Part shown: in pieces, positions 13,840 through 27,427 of the stretch | Layout of the letters: each line of letters starts with the position of its first letter | Position numbering within the stretch: the first letter of the stretch is position 1 | Assembly: GCF_008831285.2 (NCBI RefSeq) | Contig: NC_045139.1 | Coordinates: 33,329,706 to 33,393,705, forward strand | Direction of reading: 5' to 3' | DNA: 64,000 nt | Origin: Nymphaea colorata | Taxonomy: Eukaryota; Streptophyta; Magnoliopsida; Nymphaeales; Nymphaeaceae | Made by a program: the position numbers and the translations under genes | The notes under the pieces: model-generated | The model's database searches: none | What the model was told of the DNA's origin: nothing | The model's input: only the letters and a program-made list of their open reading frames with translations

Positions 13840-14905
13840 GAGGGCATTCACCCGTGTAGGTCTATGGAGTGAAAACTTTTAGCGACATGAAGTAAATATC
13901 AGTAAAGGTATGTAGAAAATTCCTTCATTAAAAGTTTTCAGTGATGTTTTTCTACAAAATGCTAGTAAAAGTCTCATCTTTAGTGGCATTTTTTTCAACC
14001 TGTCAATAAAAATCTCATCTTTCTTTGATTTTCAGTGACGTTTTTGTAGGAAACATCAATAAAGGTGATGACCTTCAATGACGCTGCGTGTAAATTTTTT
14101 GATCTCCTGCACTTCTTTTTAAAAAAAAATTCAAATATCTAATAAATTTTTAAAATTTTCCCATCCTTCCTTTAATGCCTATATTTAAACTTTTCAAACA
14201 TTCACGTTAGTAACCTTTAACCGCTTTATAAAAGTAGATATACCCACACTCTTCATATTTTCTCTTTCTTGTTTCCTCAATTTTACCTGCTCAAAGGTAT
14301 CTCTCTTTCTCTTTCTGTATTTTCTATGCATATTTTTTTATACTCGTATTCTTTTCAGATTTTATTGCAAAAAAGAGGACACCAATTGCCACTTCGATCA
14401 TGGATGCAAAAATTTGACATGACTGCTTTTTTATTTTTATTCTTGTTCTTCTTTTCTTATTTCTCATTTGTGTTAATTTTTTTGGTACTTTTTCGCTTTT
14501 TTTGTTTCTTTTTGCCTAAGCTGCCGACCAAGTAGTTGAAGATCTAGATCCCATTTTATTGAGCAGAATAATTTTGTGAGTTTTTTTTTTTTTGAAATAA
14601 TTCAGGGGACCTGCAGCGGTAAAATTTCACCTGGATAGGTTTATTGCTGTTACAATATTTTTACTAATGAAAGCATCGCGTCGATGAAACAGTCAGAAAC
14701 TTTTAGTGACATCTATTCTTTGTGTTGCTAAAAACTATTTTTTACTGACATAGCATGAAAAAACGTCAATAGAAAGTAACTTTAGTTAGAACGTTAATAA
14801 AAAGTGTTGCTACTTTTACTGATCTTGATAAAAAAACGTCACTAATGACTTTAGTGATGTTTTGCTCCCTTTTATTGACGTCTTTCTTGCATTAGTCAAA
14901 ACCTC
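13840..14905. mobile_element. Possible CACTA-like element, degenerate
   Basis: Both flanks carry many short repeats in both orientations of the TTTTAGTGACR / CGTCACTAA type (near 13,880-14,080 and 14,695-14,900), the usual look of CACTA subterminal regions. The right edge TTTCTTGCATTAGTC resembles a damaged TTTCTTGTAGTG terminus. No clean left end or 3-bp TSD was found. The middle (14,250-14,530) is T-rich and has no transposase. Confidence 0.4.
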
Positions 14906-16280
14906 TTTGAAGGAGGGCGCTGCCTCTATTAAGACTGCTTTGGGACATATTGGGAGAAAATGCACCCATCAATTAGAGTGTTATGCCCGTCACAATTTAT
15001 AGTCCAAATAATAAAGTAGCACCCACCCAAACTTATTTCACCGAGGTGGCCAACCCAATCAGCTTTACTACACCCTTTGAAAAGTACTTTGGAAAAGAAA
15101 AATAATGTCACGATGGGCAACTAGCGGGCATGACAAAAATATAAAATGTTCTGAACACAACGTTCAACAATTCAAGTTGCATGGAAGACCTTTTGAAATA
15201 TAAGTTTGACCATGTTATTGGGAGAAGCCTAATTTCAATTAGAGGCAGCTGAGTCGACAAATCTAAGCTGACCAAACGCTAATTCGCAACAGGCAAGCAG
15301 AAAAGAAAATAAGGAGGACGAATTTGTCAATGAAAATAAATGTGCACAAACAGAATGCACCACGTATCTTCATTTGGTCAAGTGTTTGTAAGTTCTTGAA
15401 GAAGACAGATGAATGAATTGAGCTTCTTCACGGCCTAACAATACTGTAGCTTCAATGTGAAAGGTCGTTCTCTTCTTGAGGGAAGTTAAGTCTGAACCAG
15501 TGGAATGTTTGCCCGAATCTGTACTCTGTCATCAAAATCAACTCAATTGTTTAACGTCAAGATGCTCTCGATACAAATTCGACTTCGTAAAACCTCATCA
15601 ACTTCCACATTAGTCAAAATAATCATGCTGCAGCGGATGACTTTTGCTATGAATTAGGACGCCAAAATCATGACTGAGGAGCAACTGGAATTGGTAAACA
15701 TAGCCCACATTTTGCAAGCTTTTGCTAAGTGAAAGCTTCTCAGTGGGAGATCAATCCTTGTGTAACGTGATAATAAAGCAATGAGAAAGTGAATGCTGAG
15801 CACAGTAAGGATTTCCTGGTCGACCATTCAATCCTGCTCTGCTTCGCGTGGCAAATGAGCTCGATTAAGCTCTATAACAGAAGCCAGTTCATATATATAT
15901 ATATATTAGCGGCCTATAGTGAGCAAGACTGTGCCTGAGAATGTTGGACTTTTAGGTGGGTGGCATCAATTCCTTCCTTGTCAAAGTTTGTCTGTCATCC
16001 TATTGGAAGTTTGTCTATTATATGCCTCATCGTGGGTTGGGTAATCAACATAGATGACCAGGTTTCAGACCACCCACCAACCAAACACGAGTGTTACGCC
16101 ATAGTCTTCAAGGTAAACCATTTCTGCTTAATTGCCCGCTCCACCTTTTAAGTCAAATCAGGCTGGTGAGTGAAGATTGATCCCCACACGCAACTGCTAC
16201 CTGAGGTTGGTAGTCAATGATATTGGCCATGGCTGCGTCCTAGGCTGACATGACATCAAAAGTACAGGCGGGCATCTTGG
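14906..16280. other. Gene-free stretch
   Basis: Unique-looking AT-rich sequence with a short (AT)n tract near 15,892-15,907. Nothing else supported. Confidence 0.5.
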
Positions 16281-16288
16281 ATTTCTTG

Positions 16289-16604
16289 TAGCCGTTCGCT
16301 GGAGCCAATGGCGGAGATACATGGAGACTGGTGTGAGTCAGCCCACGAAAAATTTCATTAGAATCACTAGATTGTCACGTTGTGCGGGTAGGTGCCCGCA
16401 CTAAACTTGGGCTTGTGACTAAGTGCCTCTCAACCAAAAATTTCTAGCCGCATGCTGGAGCCAATGGCAAAGATACATGAGGACTGGTGTGAGTCAGCCC
16501 ATGAAAAATTTCATTAGAATCACTCAATATCACGTTGTGCAGACAGGTGCCCACACTAAACTTGGGCTTGTGACTCAAGTGCCTCGCAACCAAAAATTCC
16601 TAGC
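16289..16604. repeat. Tandem duplication, about 156-bp unit, of a GGCGGAG-type repeat
   Basis: Two similar units start with TAGCCG at 16289 and 16445. Each contains GTGTGAGTCAGCCCA, GAAAAATTTCATTAGAATCAC and GCCC(G/A)CACTAAACTTGGGC. The second unit ends near AGCTCTACCACTG, which resembles the right terminus of hAT-like elements in this window; CAATGGCGGAGA in the first unit resembles a left terminus. Related sequence occurs in the outer element at 24.0 kb. No TSD was found. Confidence 0.6.
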
Positions 16605-16609
16605 TAGCT

Positions 16610-17585
16610 CTACCACTGTCTGTGGAGTCTTCCCCATTTCACCTGAACTCATGTTCTACTGGCTGATCTATAGCTCGCCATGCTTGTTTAGTAACGCATA
16701 TGGAATGCCTACAAGAGTTCCATTCATAGCCTGGTCAAGGTTGATCGTATTTCAGAATTTCAAAGAGGAGAAGCTCAAGTGTTCAATATCAGAACTGTGC
16801 TTAATTTTGTTAACATGAACAGTTACATGTCTGTCCTATTCTCAGCTTGTTTGTATAAAAGTTTACATTTGGTAGCTAAAACTTCTTGACACTTTTTTTC
16901 AAACTTTCTATGAAGATGTCTTCCATTTCTTCAATATGGATGTGTCCGTGGACGATCCTTCGTATCATGTCAGGGAAGAAGCGGACAACTTAGTCATGCG
17001 GGGGGGAGTAGGCCCACATGGTTGAAAAGTGAAGATGAAAAAAGATTAATTAGACGGAAGTCTTCATACGTCTCTTAGTTTTAGTGGATATGAAGAGTAC
17101 TGTGGATCAATTTGGGGCGGCTGGATGCTGCATGGTTTGGAATCTGTCGTATCTGATTCAGTAAGATGAATCAGATTTGATTTTAGAACTCCTGATGAAT
17201 TTGGCTGTAGTGGCCGAATTGCCAACAAGATTAGTAGTTAGAACTACTTTTCAAATTTGGGTTGTTCAGGTAATGTGACCCAAACCCGATCCGTTTAAGA
17301 GGTACACGTGCAACAGGTCCGGTCTCCTTAAAATGGTTCACTAAAATTGGGAAGAAAGAAAAAGAAAATTTTTGCCTTGTTCCCTCTTGGACCTACAATT
17401 TTCCTTCAAAGTGGAATGCCGATCGTTCTATTGCATGGATCGATCGGTTTTATATTTCCAGCATCCCCATGTTGACCAGAAACAAGGGTAGGTAATTATT
17501 TAATGGTATTAGAATACCAAATTCTTCTTGCTTTATATATTCAAATGATATATATCCTCTTAGTTATCTTCAAAACTGTCGAAAA

Positions 17586-17634
<49 letters not shown>

Positions 17635-20600
17635 CTTACAAGTTCCTGACTTCTAAATCCTACATATCAACTTTGCTTTTGATCAGTCTGCCCCTCTTCA
17701 TTCAATGTCCATTGGCATATTTACTATCTTAACTCTTAACCTTGCAAGCCGCGTCAACATTTATCTCCTGAAATATTCATGGGAAACTGTAGGTGCATTA
17801 TTCTGTGTTACCATTTGATCATGGCGACTTTTGGTCCATCTAATTGAAGAAAAACTGGTTTTTTCCCAATTACTTCATCTGAATGTGATCTGCACTATCA
17901 GTTTGTTTCTTAGAACTCTCCAAGATCTCACTAAGCGGAGAAATTGGTAATTTGATATTTAATTTTTTATGTTAAATAAAACACCATAAATCATGAATAT
18001 TTCGGGAAAAATTATATAAAAACAAATACAGGATAAGCAGATTCTTCAAACATGTTAAAATTGATTAGAGAGAAGATGGTTGGGTTCCTCAACTCCTCTT
18101 CCTATTGTCCACCCCGCCTACCTATTGCTTGAAAAAGTTGTCTTATCTTTGAAAAGGACACCAAGATTTGTCCTCTTATCCCTTCCCCGAGCATAATAAA
18201 TTCTCCAACTAACCGATGCCGGTCAAAGTTAAAGCAACCAAACTTGATTTGTCACACAGGATGACTACTAAAGCTATGCCTACAATCCTCGCCGCAATTA
18301 AAGGGACAATCTTCGTGGGTCCTTGTTAATCCATCTAGTCACTAGTTGCATGTGCTCCTTTGAAATTTTAAATTGTACAGAACTAAGACACATCGGCGAT
18401 AGCTCATCATCCTTATCAGAAGCCATCGGGGTTGCCGCCATTCAACACCAAGTGAGAGGTCTCCCTACGACTGTTTCTCTCTTCACATTGATGGTACAGA
18501 ACCTGCTTCGTGGCTGCTGCTGCTGCTGCTGGTCGCTAGGAAATGCGACAACTCTCCTGTTGGTTTACTAAAAGGCACACAGTCTCGTTCTATATTGCCA
18601 AATGGAACTGATTTTTTTTTTGTTGAAATTGACATAAATGATCCGAAATTGTTTCTGATGTACCTAAACTTTGGTGGTAAGTACCTGCTGCTTTCAGCTG
18701 CACTTGGATAAGCTTTCTGCAGTTAATTGGTCCACTGACCTTAGTGACACTTCGATCGAGTGGAGAATCCAAAAAGTTTGGGCAGTCTCTTGCAGTACTC
18801 TATCTATCACAATATGGCTTTAAGGAAAGTTGAATTTCAGAGAAGAAAATCAACATAATTTGCAAATATCAACGTTCTGTCAGTTGGTAGCTCCTGCCAT
18901 GCTTGTCAAACTGAGGTTCTTGGGGAGCTTTAAATGGTGCGAGGCTAGACCAGCACTGCAGCTAGCTAGTTTTGCATCCAAAAAGTGGTTTCTTTATTAT
19001 TCAAAGAAATATTAGTATCTCACTGATCTGTTCATTGAATTGATCAAGATGATCATTGGCTTTGTCGAGTTCAAACTCCGGTCCGGAGTTATTCTCGATG
19101 CACAACAAAGGTTTTGAAGATTTCATGCAGCAACAAAGAAGTTATTAGTAAAGATAGAAGTACTTTTACAACTTCAAATAGTCAAAACACATGTACAATG
19201 AGTTTATAATGTTCAACGATCCACATCCACGAGAGAAACCAACTCAGCATGCACCTTCTTCATTGACCTCACTCAATCTACATGTACACAGAGATAAATA
19301 ATACAATGAGATTATCGATGGGCGATCCACCAACTTTTTAGCAACTGGTCCAATAATATCGCTTATGTTCTTGACAGAACCTTTTGTTTCTGATTCATGC
19401 AAACTGTTTTTGAGAAAGCAATTCTGTGAATCCATATGTAAGTGGAGCCAAAGTGTTGGTATATATATATATATATATATCCTTTGAAATCTTTCACTGT
19501 AATACATGTTCTGATAAATTTCCACATGTTTCTTTCTTTCATGTAAAACTAGATTAGTGGCAAGATGATGGTTGACCAATGGTCACAATACATGAGTACA
19601 GGGCAATTGATTTTAAAACCTTTTTTTTTTTTTTTGGAAGAGTATCTGATAAACATGAGCTCACTCGGCATCACAGCCAAGGCTTTGTATTCAGCCACAG
19701 GAACTGATATGGAGACATGATGTTGTTTTTCACTCTTCCATCGACAATGTTAGTCTCTAACAAATACACAGTCCCTATAACAGACCTTTAATCGACATTT
19801 TCTATTCAATTTGAATCTGAATAGCCTAAAACGTCAACACGTTCATTCATTTTAAACCATAATTTTTCCCTCTGGGTTGCTTTCATGTATCTGGGCATAT
19901 GAACTTATCAGACCTACTACACTTAAGATTTGGTTGCTGTGTGATGGTCAAGCACATTAATTACCCAATAAACTTCTCATAAACTTCAATATACCCATCA
20001 GTAGACTCGTCATCAGAATCACCAATTAATTACTATAATTAATGTCCTTTACTACTACTCGGATGACTCTTTCTCAAGGAAGAGCAACATGTTGGGCCGT
20101 GTGGGAGCAACACAGGTAAAGGTGAACCGCACCTTTCTTATGAAGATAATAATGGTCTCCATAATTCATGGATGTTGTCTTAGCTGCACGGAAGCTGGGA
20201 ATTTCGTTTAAGGGGTTTTTGAGACACCCATAATCATGAAATTTTAGAATCAAAATACTCAATTTATTATTAAACAAATGAGGTATTTTATTTTTAGAAT
20301 TAGAAAACTAAAACCTCGAATTTTGATTTCATTCCAGAAGAGGCCGGTAGGTGGGCCGTCACTGGTTTGAGGGACATCAAGTCACCCTTGGACAAGCCAA
20401 AGTATGCATAGGCCTTGAAAGTGTGGATTCTCCATTTAGAATTTTTTTTTTTTTTTCTAAAAAAAACAAGGCTTTCCTTTTTTCCCTAAGGTCTATGCTG
20501 CATGTACATGGAGTTGACGCCCACAGAAATTAAACTTTTTTTTATGAGTCACTAATTTGACCAGCTATATGAAACTTTTTGACTGTTTTTTTTATAAAAC

Positions 20601-23600
20601 TGCGTATTGAGCTAGCCTGGCCTCGCCCAGTAAAAAGTCCGGCCCACCGAGTTGGTCCGCAGCCAGGGCCCAGCCTAACTATACATGTTGGGCAGGGGTA
20701 TCGTGTGCCTGTCGGTTTTCGGACCCGGTGCTCACTCTTTTATACTTTTAGGCCGTCAAACAAACTGTAATAAGATCAAATTAGCAGCAAATTCCTACAT
20801 TTGCTGTATAATAATTCATAATAGGGGCACGACTATTTCAAAGAAAGCATAGGCAGGCATGTTGACGATGCATTTTATGAGCAGATGATTCCCGTTGAAG
20901 AGGACCAAGAAAAGGCTGCCTTTCGAGTTTGGACTTGCAGGAAAAAAAGAAGGTCGAGTTGGGGCCTTGGAGGTTGTTGAATAAAGTACATTCAACTAGA
21001 TCCCCATGCAAATCAGAATGGAAAGCATCATATAAAAGCCAAACTTTCTTATATATACTTTTATATTCCAATCCTCTCACAAGGGAGCTGAGTAGGAACC
21101 ACATCAGCTGGTCCAGGCTCATCAAACTGTTTCCTCTAGATGGATCAATCGATATCAACTTTATTCAGTGCATTTACAGTAAGAGACTCACGTGATCCAA
21201 ATTAAGCCATTTACCGATCTCCCCATTTATCAGAGACTCCATAAACATGGTCAGATGAATCCACTCAAAGCTTTCAAGTTGAAAACTCTGTAGTTTTCAA
21301 TAACTGATAGAAAGACTTGTCTATATAATGAGCAAGAGAAGGTCATCTTAAAAATGGCAGCATCTAGATGCACCTGCTAATTTATCCATCAGGTCAAGCT
21401 CTTTAAATGGCGCTCACTGCAATCTACATCACTAGCAAAACTTGACACTGTCAAGAGTCCACTAGCAGTTACCGGAAGGTGCAGCACATGCAGTATGGAT
21501 AATGTGGGGCCGTGGCGTCTGATCAGGTGCTGCGTATGCGCGTGTCTAGCCATTGCCACAGCCGCACCTACCATGGACGGCCGTGTTGACTGAACCAGAT
21601 GGCTGCGGTGCATGCCTAATTAATTATCTTCTCCTGTCTTCCATTCTCTTCTCCTATCTTCCATCATGCATCGGAGGAACAAACAGCATTCTCCCTGTCA
21701 CCAAGAGTTCAACATAATGGAGCAACGAGGGCAGAAAGAAAAACAGTTCTAAAGATTCAGGACTTTTTTGGGCACTTCTGCTGCCTGCGAAAGAATTGTG
21801 GCCATAAGTTTCTTCTACTGAACAGAAGTCCCTCTCAAAATGGATTAGGTTGAGGACAACAACGAGGTCAGTATCCGACTGTTATCCTGTTCAAGTAGGC
21901 TCGTGCGTGTCAACTTTTTTGCAAAAGCGACGCATCAGAGCAAGTGCACATGGCTAGTTCTTCCTCCACTCACCGCCATTCTCAGCCATGTGTTGCACCT
22001 GTGGGTAGGTCCCCTTCCTGTATTTAATTGAAAAGTGGCCAGTTGCTCAGCTTTTTGTTATTTTCTCGAAGGAAGTTCGGCACCCCAAGAATGCTTGGAC
22101 AGTATTTGGTTTGTTCTTCGCCACCACATACTGCAACTTGGAAACCTTTTATCCATTACTTTGATCTTACCTCGTGTTCTGCAGTAGCACTTTTCCTTTG
22201 CAATTCTGGCTTGTGGTTTTAAGCGGACTAGAACATTTCTTTTTAACAAAGTATTCAAGTATCTTTCTTTTTTTTTTTTTTTTTGCTGATAAGTTACAAA
22301 CCTTTTCTCTTATGCCAAACCTCAAACCTGATTATATGTGCCATAATACACCGATTTTGGGTGCCAATATAATTAATAACTAAAATAACTTTAGCTTACA
22401 CTTAAAAACCAACAAAAACTCAAGTGGAGATCGCAGCGATATAAAAGAGGAAGCTCTCATGTGTGTTATGTATTTATATATATAACTTTATCAAATATAT
22501 AAGAAAATTTAGCACAAGTTTTTGGAAGGACACGTTCCACTTAGCTCATTTGTGTAGCTCAGCTGGTGTCGGTAGTTGCCCAACTGGAACCTCATAATTT
22601 ATTTATTTCATTTCAGTGCCCCAACACAATTTGTTTATTTCATTTTACTACCTTCCAGCGATTTTACTATCCATTCTAAGGGTTTAGAAGTAGGTTATTG
22701 TGTTAGTGATAAAAAAATTCTCACTTCACCACTGATGCCTTGGCCCATGCAACGACGTGAGAAACTATAGAAGGTTGACAGCCATTCTGCGCCACCTTTT
22801 TTGTCTCTTACAAAGATCATTCATCTCCTATCTCCCTTGCCTTTAGTTTATAAATGCACAGTTAAGGTATGATGTGGTTAGGATCTTTCTATCCTCCATT
22901 CTTTTAATTGACCAAAAACACAACCCTTTTTCATCTTAAGAATACGAGTATATGTTCTTATGCATACGCTAAGTAATGCCTATAGATTGGAGGCCCAAAG
23001 AAGTCTGGTGTAAACATGTAAATTGGATTCTAAGATTGAGCGAGATGAAAATTATACAGTAAAGAATGGGAAATGTAAACATGTAAATCGGATTCTAACA
23101 TTGAAAGAGAAATTTGAGTGCGCTGCTGCGCATGGTACATAGTAAAGAACCAATGGATATTTTGTTTTTTTTTTTTTAAATGTCCTTTATAATCTTTTTA
23201 CTTTTTTTTTTATTTTCATTCTGGTCTTCATAAAAAGTTTTCCTTTTCAGTGTGAGAGTATTTTAGTCATTAGCATACTCACAAATGCAAATGTATGAAC
23301 TAGTATGACACATATAACCAGGTTCGATATTGATCGTAAACTCTTTTATATATATATATATGTCATCCAAACTGATTGAAACAAGACGCGTCCATGCCAA
23401 GAAACAAAAGAATCACTCTCCGCCGCGGCAAGCGTGCTCTTAAAATATATAACATGTTTACATCTTGATTATTGTCACGCTAGCATGGAGGTTGAGCTTA
23501 GGTCAGAATATTCATGCCCCATATGAATAAAATACTGCCACATAATTGTTGAGCCCGACGACATGAAATAAAATAGATGTAACACAATTATTGGACCATA

Positions 23601-24014
23601 CATAATGTCACTCAACATTTTCATCAAATTATTGAAACGGCGCAGTGTAAATTCGGACTGCTTGTACGTCATACGAATCAAAATCACAGCTGCGGAGAAG
23701 TTTGTGCTAAGTATTTGAAAGGATGGCATATTTTGTTCCATCCTTTCGAAAGTCAAGTGCAAATTAAACTATTCTTAGTTGATGCAACTTACAAATGCAA
23801 GCTGCGTTCTCAAAATAAGACAGAACAGTGCAAGTAATAGAAACAACGGCTGCAACTATGGGATGTCCATCAACTGAGGTTTTCTAGTTGTGGTGCAGAT
23901 TTAATTCAGGCGTTGCTAACAAAGGCGAGGAAGGCCCGGATGGAGCTAGGTGGGGTTGGGTTTGAAATTTTAGACCACAAACAAACGATGAGAATTTTAT
24001 TGTCATATATAATT
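16610..24014. other. Gene-free stretch
   Basis: About 7.4 kb with no recognisable gene. Holds (AT)n followed by (GTAT)n at 17588-17633, a (CTG)n run near 18,515-18,535, an (AT)n near 19,461-19,480, GC-rich repeat fragments near 20,610-20,720, and a 63-bp-offset direct repeat around 23,011 and 23,074. Confidence 0.5.
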
Positions 24015-24022
24015 ATGTCAAC

Positions 24023-24399
24023 CAGTAGCGGAGCTACAATGTGGCTGGCACGGGCTAGTGCCCACACCAGCTTTTGAAAAATTTCATTGGAGTCAGTGGC
24101 GGAGCCAAGATTTTTCATCAATGGGACACTTGTGTAGGAGACGCAACTTTGTGTGGGCACTGCATATAAATTTAAAGTCATAACAATGTGAAGTTAACAC
24201 ATTATAATGAAATTTTTTATGGGCTGACGTGGGCAGTGGCCCATCCAACCAACAAGTAGCTCCGCTACTGATTGGAGTAAAACTAGACTCGACACCAGCG
24301 GGCCGGTGCCCACACTTGCTCTTTAAAAGTTTCTTGGAGTAAAACTAGACTCGACTTCAATCACTAAAGTTGACCCTCAGCTAAAAAATCCTGGCCTTG
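24023..24399. mobile_element. Possible outer hAT-like element, interrupted by another MITE
   Basis: Left end CAGTAGCGGAGCTAC at 24023. The right end is badly decayed, near AATCCTGGCCTTG. Candidate TSDs ATGTCAAC (24015-24022) and GTATCAAC (24400-24407) match at 6 of 8 bases. It is interrupted by the element at 24094-24270 and carries an internal 62-bp-spaced duplication (24274 and 24336). The end assignment is tentative. Confidence 0.4.
24094..24270. mobile_element. hAT-type MITE, 177 bp, perfect 8-bp TSD, nested
   Basis: Terminal inverted repeats CAGTGGCGGAGCCA and (reversed right end) CAGTAGCGGAGCTA match at 12 of 14 positions. ATTGGAGT flanks both sides exactly (24086-24093 and 24271-24278). 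It sits inside related repeat sequence, so it is the younger insertion. Confidence 0.85.
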
Positions 24400-24409
24400 G
24401 TATCAACCA

Positions 24410-26040
24410 TAAACTGCCAACTTACTGGACATTGTCAACCCTAAAAATTAACTGCCACCCAGCTTTCTGATACAACATTTTGAACATTTTCCTTGTATGC
24501 CATTCGTTAATTTGGTAAAAAGAATTAACACCAGTATTTACTAAGTGCGTTGTCCACTAAAATATAAAACTGAATTGCCTTGAGATTCGATAAAAGAAGT
24601 AGTAAACCTGGTTCTTCGATTTGTGACATTTGTCTAAAAAATGAACCTACAAGAACATTTCATAAGAGAATTGTGCTCTTGATGCACATCTTCTTGAAGC
24701 ACCATCTTCTTGTTCCAAGAAATATGGTGAATTTGATTGTTGAATATGTTGGAACATCCATGTTACTCTTTATAGAAAGAAAGATGGTGTTTTCCAAACA
24801 TATGTTTTTGAGAACATGCATTTAGTTCATGAACACAATGCAAACGGCACCTTCGGCAAGTTTCACAGCTCCATTTTGGAGTTTTACTGAACAAAATTAA
24901 CTATGCCAGATTAAGAAACATAACCATGAACAATCATTAGTACTAGTGGCAAGGCATGATGCATTCTAATTCTTTAAAATATATGCATCAATCATTGCAC
25001 CAATTTGAACTGAGCAAATCTAATTAAGAAAATCACTAAAAAGGACCAGTTACCAAATGGCCATAAACAAGGCATTAGCAGTTTGATTGAGTAATTAGAC
25101 GCCAGAAAGAAAGATTAGTCTACATCAAGAGAAACCCACAAGGAACTCGAACCCCGTTTGGGCTGCGACAAAAAACTAATGATCTTCTCATCATTATGTA
25201 GCTTGTTCGACCTGCATCCTGTTTCATCTTGGGATTCTGTGCACACGACGTTGATCGGGGAGAATGATGCAAAACTTCTAATAACAGAAACTAAGAACCA
25301 CCCATTTTATCTTCTGAACAACTGGAAATTTTTCATGGCTCTTGAGATTTTCAAGGTCAATGTCAACTTTTTCAAAATACAAAAAACGCTTGCACTTATC
25401 AATCGAATAATTGGAAGCGTTTCCTGTAAAACAACTGCGGGTTTTGGGAAAGTGGAATTTGAAAATTTTGTTGATGATGTTTGAGCGTCTCTTCTTGCTC
25501 GAGGGTGGGACAGGTGAATAATGCAACAAATCGTGTGTGGCAATGACAGATATTGCCTTTCAAAGTCACGCAAAAGTACAAGGGTTGATGACATCCGCTG
25601 CCCAATTGCAAGCAGTGATAGAAATGTAAACGGTTGGGTTCAGTTTGATTTTGATGGCCTACTTTTCCGGCCGCCGGAGTCTACAGAGCCACATACACCT
25701 TCTCTGATATCCTGTTTTCTAGTGAATTTCCTGTATTTTTTTTTTCCATCTCATCTTCCTTTTGATCTCTGACGTCGTGTTTAGATGACTTTCGGCGTTA
25801 TCTATAAGACGAGCTGCCCCGGCTTTGTGTATGTGGTAGGCAGGTTTCTCTGTTTTTTTATTCGAACTGTTCAGTTGAGTATTGCTCCGGAAAATATGAA
25901 ATTTCGCTCGATCGATAGAATTTAAGTGGAGAGGAACCTTTCTGCACCGTCAAAGGCCAGATGCTGGAGCACCAATTTTTTCTTCTTTTTTTTGGTTCTT
26001 GAAGAACATTCAAAAAAGAATGTTCAAGCTTTCCAGCTCT
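24410..26040. other. Gene-free stretch
   Basis: Open frames such as 25158-25484 (108 residues) have no recognisable domain. Its end, FVDDV, resembles the retroelement YVDD motif only by chance, since nothing around it fits a reverse transcriptase. Confidence 0.5.
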
Positions 26041-26046
26041 AGCCAT

Positions 26047-26299
26047 GGAACTCGTGAAAGAACAGAGAACTCTGTTTTCGAACAGAGAGTTCTGTTACAC
26101 CCACCAATCTTCTGTTAAACCGTCAAACGGTGGATCGTAAGAACACCTTTTGAGGAAGATTCTTTTTTGTATGTTCCAAGCGTTCTAGTATGAACCTTGG
26201 AACTTGCGAAACAGAGCACTCTGTTTTGGAACAGAGAGTTCTGTTGCACTCACCAATCTTCTGTCAAACTGTCAAACGGTGGATCGTAAGAACACCTTT
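26047..26299. repeat. Duplicated hairpin-bearing segment, two copies offset by 148 bp
   Basis: Copies at about 26047-26150 and 26199-26299 share GAACAGAGAGTTCTGTT, CACCAATCTTCTGT and CGGTGGATCGTAAGAACACC. Each copy has AACAGAG and CTCTGTT in inverted arrangement, so each could fold into a hairpin. Confidence 0.75.
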
Positions 26300-27427
26300 C
26301 TTCCATCATTTTTGTATTTTCCATCTCATATTGAAGTTAATATCTTGATAAGAGTGATGTCATGCTGCTTTTCCTAATCCTATAATTCCGTGCTCATCTT
26401 CTCATGTACCGCCTAGTTATGTTACAGTTCGGCTGGTGCTTTTCCCTTTTAACTGTCCTTTTGAAAAAACAATCATAAAGGAAGAAGATCCCAGAATGCT
26501 AGCCAAAGGGAGTTAGCAGTTGGAGATTCAATCGCGCTCTCGCGATTAAAGAACTCGAACCTTTATGATTTGCCTTATCCTGTTCTTAGTTCTCCCCACC
26601 ACCGTTCGCTTTATTTCCTGCTAGGTTTACTCTGTTGACTCACGAAGCACGATCCTTCATTAAAGCTTTGAACTTTTTACTCTGTTACCTATCCAAACTC
26701 CTCTCTTTTTTTTTTATCTCAGATCTGATCGGTGAGCAAAAATAAGAAACAACTAACTATACACAGCTTAATCGCCGCAGTCCATCCTTCAGCCTTCTTG
26801 TTTCATCAGGAAAGAAGTACAACACAAAGACGAAGGTCACCTTCACAAAGAAGTATACACAAGACGAACGTCACCTTCACCTCCTCACAAGTTCTTAAGC
26901 GAAAATCGTCGATGTCATCTAACTTTACGAGAGAGCGAGCGTGCATTAAACATAATGAGGCAACAAAAAGTGAAAAAGAACAAGGAGCGAAAGTCCAAGC
27001 TTGCTTAAAATTGATATTGACCATTAAATTTCATCACCCATTTAACACCCTCATACACACACACGCATACAGGATTCTCTCATTTTCTTTCCATCATCAT
27101 CCCATCTGCTTTCTCTCATTGCATACGAATACAATATCGAAGAAACATTAAATATTATACACGACGTATGAATGAATAAAAACGAATAACCAACTAAGGT
27201 CAGCCACAAAAAGGGGAAGAATAACAAAATGAAGCCGCTTCTTCCCTTCCCCACACAGCCCCTCGTCGCGCCCTTCTGAAAGCAACCGCCGCTTGACGTC
27301 ACGCCGCCGCAAGAAGAAACGAGGAGAGATAGAACACGAGGGAGATCCGAATTCCCCGCCACCGCCCGCCACGGACGTTTACCGCCGTAGGGTTGGTCCT
27401 CCGTGCACCTCGGCTGCCATCGGCGCT
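26300..27427. other. Region downstream of TLP copy 2
   Basis: Includes the probable 3' untranslated region of TLP copy 2 (27.24-27.43 kb is GC-rich). No separate gene is supported; the long minus-strand frame over 27051-27620 is an out-of-frame reading of TLP exon 3 running into its 3' flank. Confidence 0.55.

Noticed and set aside
22555-22566. TAGCTCAGCTGG, a match to the tRNA A box
   Set aside because: No B box at the right distance and no cloverleaf; at most a SINE scrap.
25440-25484. FVDDV at the end of a 108-residue frame, resembling YVDD of reverse transcriptases
   Set aside because: No other reverse transcriptase motif around it in any frame.
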